DNA of 10,271 bases from Actinomycetota bacterium. Lineage in GTDB: Bacteria > Actinomycetota > Thermoleophilia > UBA2241. Below are positions 1-5,214 of this stretch, piece after piece; position 1 is the first letter of the stretch; each line of letters begins with the position of its first letter. The stretch covers positions 1,677 to 11,947 of the forward strand of contig PMKK01000187.1 of NCBI GenBank assembly GCA_003157715.1, in the 5' to 3' direction. Both the position numbers and the translations under genes were made by a program. A model generated the notes under the pieces. That model was not told where the DNA came from. It was given only the letters and a program-made list of their open reading frames with translations, and ran no database searches.

Positions 1-1637
1 TCGACCGGGATCTCCTTGGCGACCGACTCGAGGGCCATGCCCTGACGCTTGCGCACTATCGAGGCGATGACCCAGATGGCGATGGCGGCGACGTAGAGGA
101 TGCCCATGAAGATCATGGAACTGCCGTTCTTGTAGCCGACGCCGTACGTGTTGGTCTTATCGTCGAGCCAGAGCACGATGTTGAAGGTCAGGAAGGCCGA
201 GTAGAGGGCCGCGATGACGGCCATCCACGGGATGCCGAAGATCTTGGCCTTGGGCAGAGCGGAGCTTTCCCAGGTCGCCTTCAGGCGCCACGGCATGACC
301 ATGAAGGCCAGGCCCGAGACGAGGAACATGACGGCGATCACGAGGGTGGCGTCGTAGGTGAGCCTCACGAACGAGGGCTGATAGGCGTAGAAGGCCGACA
401 CCACGACCGACGGGATCGCCATGAGCAGCAGGGCCACCCACGGCACGCCGCTCGAAGTCACGCGGGCCACGCCTTCAGGCAGGATGCGGTCGAAGGCAGA
501 GGCGAAGATCATGCGGGTCGACGAGAGGAACACGGTGCCCCACCAGCCGAACACCAGCAGTGAGATCGCCGCGATGATGACGACCTGGAAGGCCGCGTTG
601 TTGACCACCCAGGGGATGATCGCCGCCGGCGAGACATAGTCGCCGTGATGGGGAGTATTGGTCACGTAGCCGTAGATGTAGCTCTCGTAGCCGTTGGCGC
701 TCGCCATGAAGAACTTGTAGCCGATCGTCTTGACGACCAGGAAGAGGAAGATCATGACGATGACGGCCGACGACAGCAGGCCGCCACCCATCTGGTAGAT
801 GTTCTTGCGAAAGTCCTTGGCGCCGCGAACCTCGCCGTAGAGCGTCGCGCCCCAGTTCGGCCACAGCAGCCAGAAGAGCATGAACGGCATGAGCCGGATG
901 GTCTGCCACAGCGAGCCGCTGAACATCGACGAGGGCATGCCCTTGCCGAACTGGGCGATCGTGGCGTGGTAGGCGTCCTTGGTCCCGTACAGATGCAGGC
1001 TCTCACGGTTGAAGGCGCTGATGAAGCCCGACTTGGAGGTAAAGAGCAGGATGACGGCGGCCACGGCGCAGCCGGCGAGCCCGATCCACAGGGCCCACTT
1101 CTGGAACGTGGCGTACGCCTTCATGCCCACCGCGACGAGGAACGTCGCCAGGGCGATCGTCGCCAGCGAGGCGACAAAGACACCGATGGGCTTGCCGAGC
1201 CAGTCGGCGGCGCCGTCGGCGCCGAGGATGCGCAGGATCGGCTTGATGAACGAGTTCACACAGAGAGCCGCGTAGATCGGGATCCAGAGCCAGAGGATGA
1301 ACCACCAGCCGGTGGCGCCGAACACGAAGCCCACCGAGCTGTGGAACACGCGGGATTGCCAGACGTAGTCACCGCCGGCGCGCGGCATGGCCGAGATCAG
1401 GCCGGCGTAGACCACCACTTCGAGGAGCACGAGCAGCGTGGTGATGATGATCGCCCAGAAGAGGCTGCCGCCGGGAATGAAGGTGGCGTAGAGGAAGCCC
1501 CAGATACCCAGAAAGATGTTGACGGAAAAGAACGAGTAGCGAAATCCGTCGGTCGTCGACCAGCCCTTGACCAGACCGCTCGCCTTTCGGACGAACAGCG
1601 TTTGCCCGCCCGAGGACGGCGTAGTGTTTGATGCCAT
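1..1637 (-). CDS. APC-superfamily amino acid permease, C-terminus cut by window edge
   Basis: Reading leftward from the ATG at 1637-1635, the frame stays open for 545 codons to position 1 with no stop in the window. I see about 12 hydrophobic segments, near residues 34-55, 58-84, 103-128, 150-172, 180-200, 245-262, 283-303, 338-371, 397-418, 427-449, 468-490 and 505-527. The sequence MPRAGGDYVWQSR (84-96), just after the second segment, is typical of bacterial and archaeal APC-family amino acid permeases. The start is supported by a strong ribosome binding site, AGGGAGG at 1652-1646, 8 nt upstream. The last visible residues (charged, RKRQGMALESVAKEIPV) look like a cytoplasmic tail, so only a few residues are probably missing. 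It should import or exchange amino acids or related amines by secondary transport across the inner membrane. The substrate cannot be read from the sequence. It follows the metallophosphoesterase gene by 78 nt on the same strand, so cotranscription is likely. Confidence 0.9.
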   Translation of the reverse strand, partial: MASNTTPSSGGQTLFVRKASGLVKGWSTTDGFRYSFFSVNIFLGIWGFLYATFIPGGSLFWAIIITTLLVLLEVVVYAGLISAMPRAGGDYVWQSRVFHSSVGFVFGATGWWFILWLWIPIYAALCVNSFIKPILRILGADGAADWLGKPIGVFVASLATIALATFLVAVGMKAYATFQKWALWIGLAGCAVAAVILLFTSKSGFISAFNRESLHLYGTKDAYHATIAQFGKGMPSSMFSGSLWQTIRLMPFMLFWLLWPNWGATLYGEVRGAKDFRKNIYQMGGGLLSSAVIVMIFLFLVVKTIGYKFFMASANGYESYIYGYVTNTPHHGDYVSPAAIIPWVVNNAAFQVVIIAAISLLVFGWWGTVFLSSTRMIFASAFDRILPEGVARVTSSGVPWVALLLMAIPSVVVSAFYAYQPSFVRLTYDATLVIAVMFLVSGLAFMVMPWRLKATWESSALPKAKIFGIPWMAVIAALYSAFLTFNIVLWLDDKTNTYGVGYKNGSSMIFMGILYVAAIAIWVIASIVRKRQGMALESVAKEIPV

Positions 1638-1706
1638 CGGCGCAACCTCCCTATTGCAAAACCGGCTCTGGACGACAGGTGGGCGCCGCCCGCACCATTA
1701 CTTCGA

Positions 1707-1723
1707 CCGGGTTCCCTACCCGG
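1707..1723 (-). other. Small perfect hairpin across the metallophosphoesterase stop codon
   Basis: CCGGGT and ACCCGG form a perfect 6-bp stem with a 5-nt loop. The TAG stop of the metallophosphoesterase gene (1718-1716) falls within it. No T-run follows on the minus strand, so it does not look like an intrinsic terminator. It could lower expression of the downstream permease or mark an RNA processing site, but chance is also possible in GC-rich DNA. Confidence 0.35.
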
Positions 1724-2663
1724 ACGTCAGCCTGTAGCGCTTCACCTTGCTCTTGCCGTCGAGCTCGATGACGACGCCGGAGAGCAGCCCCTCGACGTAC
1801 GAGCTCCCCGGGTTGACCGCCAGCGTGCGCCCGATACGAACGGCCGCGCGACTTTCGTGAATGTGGCCGTGCAGCGTCAGCAGCGGCTGGACTTTCTCGA
1901 TCACCTCCCTGACCGCCGTCGAGCCCACGTGAGCGGTGTCCTGCCCCTGGACCGTAAGGCTCTCCCAGTCGATCTTGGGGGCGACGTCGAGCTGTGTGTC
2001 GTAAGGCGGCGCGTGCAGACCGAGGATCAGGTGGTCGGGCGCGGCGCTGGCGTTGGCGATGATCGCTTCGATGCGCTGGCGCAAGGCGGGCTCGTCTTCT
2101 TCGCGCGGCGTATCCCAGGGCGTGAGATTGGTCCAGCCGCTGGAGACGAGCTGGTAGCCGCCGGGCATGTCGATGACGTTGCCCTCGCCGACGGTGATCT
2201 CCTTGGAGGTGGCGAGGATCTCGTCGATGTCGGGCTGGTCGTCGTTGCCCGGACAGACGATACACTGGATGCCGCTGCCGGCCAGGCGCTCGTCGGCCCA
2301 CGCGACCCAGCTCTCGAGCGTGCGCCGCATCTCTGTCCTGAAGACGTCGTCGAGCTTCTCGGGCGTGGCCGAGTACTCCTGCACCTGATCACGGGTCATG
2401 GGCACCGGATAGTACCCGTGGTCGCGGATCAGCCGTTCGGCCTTGGTCAGCTCGTCCCGGCCCGTAAGGTCGTGCTGCTGGTCCTGCATATGGAACTGCC
2501 ACTGATCGGATCCGGTCTCGACGATCGGCACAATGGCCTTGCCTGTCATGTCGCCGCCCAGGATGAGGACGTCGACCTCGTAGTGCTTGGCCGAGTTTAC
2601 GAATTTTCGCCAGCAGACCTCGGAGCCGTGTACGTCGGTCGCGAAGAAGAGCCGCACCTTCAC
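1716..2663 (-). CDS. Calcineurin-like metallophosphoesterase with a long insertion
   Basis: This 315-residue protein has the metal-binding motifs of the calcineurin-like phosphoesterase fold in order: TDVHG (D10, H12), GGDMTGK (D38), PGNDD (N140, D141), LHAPP (H217) and LHGHIH (H265, H267, H269). It should be a cytoplasmic, two-metal hydrolase of a phosphomonoester or phosphodiester. The substrate is unknown. The gap of about 100 residues between the second and third motifs is much longer than usual and is rich in charged and polar residues (roughly 45-125), suggesting an added cap or helical subdomain. The chosen start is GTG 2663-2661, with GAAGGGGG 6 nt upstream. The frame is closed upstream by TAG at 2690-2688, so the only close alternative is the GTG two codons later. 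The start overlaps the stop of a possible 13-codon leader ORF (GTGA). The downstream neighbour is the APC permease, hinting at a shared but unidentified role. The family call is firm; the function is not. Confidence 0.9.
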   Translation of the reverse strand: MKVRLFFATDVHGSEVCWRKFVNSAKHYEVDVLILGGDMTGKAIVPIVETGSDQWQFHMQDQQHDLTGRDELTKAERLIRDHGYYPVPMTRDQVQEYSATPEKLDDVFRTEMRRTLESWVAWADERLAGSGIQCIVCPGNDDQPDIDEILATSKEITVGEGNVIDMPGGYQLVSSGWTNLTPWDTPREEDEPALRQRIEAIIANASAAPDHLILGLHAPPYDTQLDVAPKIDWESLTVQGQDTAHVGSTAVREVIEKVQPLLTLHGHIHESRAAVRIGRTLAVNPGSSYVEGLLSGVVIELDGKSKVKRYRLTSG

Positions 2664-2701
2664 CAGGAACCCCCTTCGACCCTCGTGCTATCCGCGTTCA
2701 T
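2660..2701 (-). CDS. Possible 13-residue leader peptide coupled to the metallophosphoesterase
   Basis: A short frame beginning at ATG 2701-2699 encodes MNADSTRVEGGSW and stops at TGA 2662-2660. The stop overlaps the GTG start of the metallophosphoesterase as GTGA, the arrangement used for translational coupling. AAAGGAG lies 11 nt upstream of the ATG, a good but slightly distant ribosome binding site. The peptide shows no run of one amino acid that would point to classical attenuation. It may set initiation on the next gene rather than act as a protein. Such a small frame could arise by chance; the ribosome site and the exact 4-nt overlap are what favour it. Confidence 0.35.
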   Translation of the reverse strand: MNADSTRVEGGSW

Positions 2702-2770
2702 CTGTCCACCCGCTCCTTTCGCGCCAGAGTGCCGGGAAGGGACAGCGACCCGCAGCCGTACCCTGCCGCT

Positions 2771-2799
2771 AGCTTAATCCCTGGCGAATTGGTTGCCCA
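2771..2799 (-). promoter_or_regulatory. Weak candidate promoter for the metallophosphoesterase-permease pair
   Basis: On the minus strand TGGGCA (2799-2794) and TAAGCT (2776-2771) are separated by 17 nt. They match the sigma-70 consensus at 4 of 6 and 3 of 6 positions. A start just downstream would give a leader of about 65 nt before the ATG of the short upstream frame. The match is poor and could be accidental. Confidence 0.2.
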
Positions 2800-2823
2800 G
2801 TTATGAAGCCGCATCGCAAAGAC

Positions 2824-2857
2824 GGCCCGGCTGGTCGCGTGACCGACCAAACGGGCC
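2824..2857. other. Nested stem-loop in the intergenic region
   Basis: GGCCCG (2824-2829) pairs with CGGGCC (2852-2857), and inside it TGGTC (2832-2836) pairs with GACCA (2845-2849), leaving only a 2-nt internal bulge on each side. That is 11 pairs over 34 nt. No T-run follows on either strand, so it is not an intrinsic terminator. It may belong to a structured leader or small RNA, or be an accident of GC-rich sequence. Confidence 0.35.
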
Positions 2858-3015
2858 TGAGTGGTCGCGGGCGCGCTCACAGGCGGCCCGACGAAAGGGG
2901 ACAAACGGTCGGCAGCGAGGGGCTGCACCATCGTCGCGCCACGCGCGCCGTGGGCGAGGTCCGAAACGCAAGGCTCGACGTGAGCACGCCACCCCCAGTC
3001 ACTGCTGACTCGATG

Positions 3016-3035
3016 CAATCGAACACAATCGAAAA
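3016..3035. repeat. Tandem 10-bp repeat (CAATCGAA core) in the divergent region
   Basis: CAATCGAACA is followed directly by CAATCGAAAA, identical at 9 of 10 positions. The 10-bp period places both copies on about the same face of the helix, as in paired operator sites. The first copy overlaps a dyad, TCGAT-GCA-ATCGA, at 3010-3022. The regulator, if any, is unknown. Confidence 0.4.
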
Positions 3036-3050
3036 CCACTCATAGGCTCA

Positions 3051-3065
3051 AGCCGATCATCGGCT
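3051..3065. promoter_or_regulatory. Perfect 15-bp palindrome, candidate operator
   Basis: AGCCGAT-C-ATCGGCT has perfect 7-bp arms around one central base. It sits in the A+T-richer part of the divergent region, 181 nt upstream of the HAD start. The loop is too short to form a good RNA hairpin, so a dimeric DNA-binding regulator is the more natural reading. No regulator gene is present in the window. Confidence 0.35.
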
Positions 3066-3171
3066 AGTGCGATGTTGTTGTGAAAAGTACGTTAAAGCGC
3101 GTTCCACTGCAAGCCTTGTGTAACATTCAAGCTCGGCGGACGACGCCCGCCGGCGGCCCGGGAGGCAGGAG

Positions 3172-3192
3172 ATGCATGGCCGTCTCGCCTGA
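3172..3192 (+). CDS. Possible six-residue leader peptide upstream of the HAD gene
   Basis: A strong ribosome binding site, GGAGG at 3161-3165, lies 6 nt before ATG 3172-3174. The frame reads MHGRLA and stops at TGA 3190-3192. No in-frame ATG or GTG of the HAD gene lies near this site, and the other ATG within reach (3176) opens a frame that only shadows the HAD gene. The site may therefore serve this short leader. It ends 53 nt before the HAD start. Chance is a serious alternative. Confidence 0.2.
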   Translation: MHGRLA

Positions 3193-3223
3193 CGTATGCT
3201 GGCGCGACGTTCACCTCTCGACC

Positions 3224-3238
3224 GCCGCCGGAGGCGGC
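3224..3238 (+). promoter_or_regulatory. Hairpin over the HAD ribosome binding site
   Basis: GCCGCC (3224-3229) and GGCGGC (3233-3238) form a perfect 6-bp GC stem around a GGA loop. The GGAGG ribosome binding site of the HAD gene (3230-3234) is made of that loop plus the first bases of the 3' arm, so folding would partly hide it. An upstream segment near 3151-3156 (CGGCGG) could pair with the 5' arm instead. The stem is visible; regulation by it is inference. Confidence 0.3.
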
Positions 3239-3245
3239 CCGGCCC

Positions 3246-3872
3246 ATGAAGTGTCCCGACAGCATCGTGATGTTCGATTTCGACGGCGTCCTGGCCGACA
3301 GCCTCGACAGCTTCTGCGCGGCCATGGAGTCGGCCTTCGCCGGCATCGGCAGGCCCGATCTGGCTACCCGCGAGCAGGTCCTGGCCCTGCTCGACGACAA
3401 CTGGTTCGCCTCTCTCGCGCGGGCCGGCGTGACGGCCGCCGAAGCCCGCGCGGTCGAGGACAGCTTCGACGCCGCCCTCTCGCCGGCACTCCTGCGCTGC
3501 TTTCCGGGCGTGCCGGCGATGCTGGAGCGCCTGGCACGACGCCACCTGCTGGTCGTCATCACCTCGTCGACGGCGACGATCGTCAATGGCTTTCTCGCCG
3601 CCCACGGGCTTTCGGGCATCGAGCAGGTCATGGGCGCCGAGGTCGACACCAGCAAAGTGCGCAAGATCCACCGGGTCGTCGCCGCTCACGAACGCGCCGC
3701 CCGCTACTGGTACGTGGGTGACACTACCGGCGACATCCTCGAAGGCCGCAAGGCCGGGGTGGGCACGATCGGCGTGAGCTGGGGCTGGCACGGCGCCCGG
3801 CGCCTGCGGACCGTCTCGCCCGATCACCTGGTCGACACGCCCCTCGAGCTCGCCGAGATCATCGACGGCTGA
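3246..3872 (+). CDS. HAD-superfamily phosphatase, phosphoglycolate phosphatase-like
   Basis: This 208-residue protein shows all four HAD motifs. These are FDFDGVLADS with the nucleophile and acid D11 and D13, ITSS (T106/S107), a lysine in SKVRK (K137 or K140), and GDTTGDILEGRKAG (D159, D163). A helical cap of about 65 residues between motifs I and II places it in subfamily I, like phosphoglycolate phosphatase and beta-phosphoglucomutase. Length is normal for this group. It should be a soluble magnesium-dependent enzyme removing phosphate from a small metabolite. The exact substrate cannot be assigned. The ATG at 3246 is preceded by GGAGG at 3230-3234, 11 nt away and inside a hairpin. It is the only plus-strand gene here and converges on the long minus-strand operon. 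Its stop lies inside the end of the DUF512 gene, an overlap of 14 nt (3859-3872). Confidence 0.88.
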   Translation: MKCPDSIVMFDFDGVLADSLDSFCAAMESAFAGIGRPDLATREQVLALLDDNWFASLARAGVTAAEARAVEDSFDAALSPALLRCFPGVPAMLERLARRHLLVVITSSTATIVNGFLAAHGLSGIEQVMGAEVDTSKVRKIHRVVAAHERAARYWYVGDTTGDILEGRKAGVGTIGVSWGWHGARRLRTVSPDHLVDTPLELAEIIDG

Positions 3873-5214
3873 CGGCGCCGGCGGCCGACGACAGATCGTG
3901 ACCCAGCGCGAGGCGGCCGCCGGCGGCCGCCGTCAGCTCATCCTCGGTGGTCTCGTCGAGAGCGCGGCCCAGGTCCTCGGGCAGAAACGCCCGCGGCGCG
4001 AGCAGCCACTCGTCGGGGGCAAGAGGCCGGGCACGCAACGCGGCTGCCACCTCGCGGCCGCCGAGCAAGCCCGTCACCGTCACCGTACCGCCGAACAGCC
4101 GGTTGGCCACGATGTAGGGCCGCACCGCGGCGCCGGTACGACTCACGAGGCGCCGGCTCGCTTCGGCCAGCACCGGCGCGGCGGCCGTGCCACCGAGCAG
4201 CGCCAGACTCGGGCCCGCAGCGGTCAGCTCGAGCCTGTCGGCCTCGGCCAGCAGGGCGGCGCAGATGCCGATGCCGTTCTCATACTGGCTGGGCGCGTCG
4301 GCCGCCGGCGGGAGCAGGCCGGCCAGCAGGTAGAGCTCGTCGGCGGCATGCACGAAGCGCCGTCCCAGTTCGGCCCTGGCCACTTCCTGCAGCTCGCCGA
4401 CCGCCGCCACCGCCGCCGCGGCGTCAGCCGCCGTGACACGCCGTAGATCCGGCGACTCGTGAGCCAGCGACACGGGCACGACGCCGACGTCGACAACCCC
4501 GCCGCGGCGCTCGTCGCGGACACCAGCGGCCGCGCCGCCGCCCGCGGCGCCCGCGAGACGTCCCCGCGCCAAAGCACCGAGCTCTCGCACGGTCTCACGC
4601 AAGAGCGCGCCGTCGTTCAGACCAGGGCACAGCACGATCTGCACGTGGGTCTCGATGCCGCCGTCAGTGAGCCGCGAGAGGCGGGCGCGGGCGTCGCGGG
4701 CGCCCGCCCCCATCAGGCGCACGCGCACGTCGTCGTCCCAGGCGTGCAGCGACACGTACAGCGGCGAGAGCCGCAGCGCGACGATACGTTCGAGGTCGTG
4801 CTCGTCGAGGTTGGTCAGCGTGATGAACGTGCCCTGCAGAAAGGAGAGGCGGTAATCGTCGTCTCTGACATACAGCGAGGGCCGCAGACCGGGCGGGAGC
4901 TGATTCACAAAACAGAACAGACAGTCGTTGGCACAGCGTCGTACCGGCGCCCCGATACCGTCGCGCAGCGTCAGGCCGTGCCGCTCCCCGCGCCCCAGCT
5001 CGACCTCGACCGTCAGCCGCCGGCGGCCGCGCTCGAGTTCGAGAGCGAAGCGCCCATCGGCGGCGGCAAGTTCGAGGTCGAACACGTCTTCGGGCGGCCG
5101 GCCGTCGATCGCCACGATGCGGTCGCCGGCCCTTATGCCGGCGCGCGCCGCCGCCGCGACGGCCTCGTCGATCGGCAGCGCCCGACGGACCGGACGCGCG
5201 GCGCCGGCGCTCAT
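3859..5214 (-). CDS. DUF512 family protein with PDZ and radical SAM domains
   Basis: The 451-residue protein begins with a PDZ-like segment (about 10-70, with GIRAGDRIVAIDG at 26-38). A radical SAM cluster motif CANDCLFC (C94, C98, C101) follows, then the family signatures YVRDDDYRLSFLQG (115-128), ITLTNL (131-136) and LSPLYVSLHA (149-158). The C-terminal DUF512 part includes VVPVSLAHE (245-253), DELYLLAG (292-299) and YENGIG (311-316). Length and order fit this conserved family, which presumably binds a [4Fe-4S] cluster and S-adenosylmethionine. Its reaction is not established. A Gly/Ala/Arg-rich insert at about 219-239 is not typical and looks like a loop. The ATG overlaps the ispH stop as ATGA, and no ribosome binding site is visible, so translation is probably coupled to ispH. 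It is the last gene of the operon in this window. In other bacteria the family often sits near the GTPase gene der, which is absent here. Confidence 0.9.
   Translation of the reverse strand: MSAGAARPVRRALPIDEAVAAAARAGIRAGDRIVAIDGRPPEDVFDLELAAADGRFALELERGRRRLTVEVELGRGERHGLTLRDGIGAPVRRCANDCLFCFVNQLPPGLRPSLYVRDDDYRLSFLQGTFITLTNLDEHDLERIVALRLSPLYVSLHAWDDDVRVRLMGAGARDARARLSRLTDGGIETHVQIVLCPGLNDGALLRETVRELGALARGRLAGAAGGGAAAGVRDERRGGVVDVGVVPVSLAHESPDLRRVTAADAAAAVAAVGELQEVARAELGRRFVHAADELYLLAGLLPPAADAPSQYENGIGICAALLAEADRLELTAAGPSLALLGGTAAAPVLAEASRRLVSRTGAAVRPYIVANRLFGGTVTVTGLLGGREVAAALRARPLAPDEWLLAPRAFLPEDLGRALDETTEDELTAAAGGRLALGHDLSSAAGAVSRR
3912..3931. repeat. Perfect 20-bp GC palindrome inside the DUF512 gene end
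   Basis: GGCGGCCGCCGGCGGCCGCC equals its own reverse complement. It encodes an Ala-Ala-Gly-Gly run near residues 429-434 of the DUF512 protein and starts 40 nt past the HAD stop. No T-run follows on either strand. It might impede transcription from the HAD side, but GC-rich alanine/glycine codons can produce it without selection. Confidence 0.5.

Larger units (their letters stand above)
2702..3245. other. Divergent intergenic region without a convincing gene
   Basis: This 544-bp stretch separates the leftward metallophosphoesterase and the rightward HAD gene, so it should hold promoters for both. The part near 3010-3130 is clearly richer in A+T than the flanking genes. It contains a hairpin at 2824-2857, smaller GC-rich stems near 2912-2926 and 2940-2956, short dyads at 2997-3010 and 3010-3022, a tandem 10-mer at 3016-3035 and a 15-bp palindrome at 3051-3065. 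The small frames crossing it (2803-3045 on plus, 2698-3039 on minus) lack ribosome binding sites and recognisable sequence. I see no tRNA, RNase P or tmRNA signature and no T-run terminator. Confidence 0.6.

Noticed and set aside
645..1631. 328-codon plus-strand open frame opposite the permease
   Set aside because: It is the antisense of a clearly membrane-spanning permease, is rich in Arg, Glu, Asp and His as such shadows are, and has no recognisable motif.
1857..2777. 306-codon plus-strand open frame
   Set aside because: Antisense to the metallophosphoesterase, whose five metal motifs are intact.
2698..3039. 113-codon minus-strand frame in the intergenic region
   Set aside because: No ribosome binding site at its start, no recognisable domain, and odd composition. 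It could still be an old gene remnant, but I cannot support it.
2803..3045. 80-codon plus-strand frame in the intergenic region
   Set aside because: No ribosome binding site before the ATG and a biased, motif-free translation.
2800..3060. RNase P RNA, tmRNA or a known riboswitch
   Set aside because: I compared both strands by eye with the conserved cores I know (such as the RNase P and tmRNA ends) and found no match.
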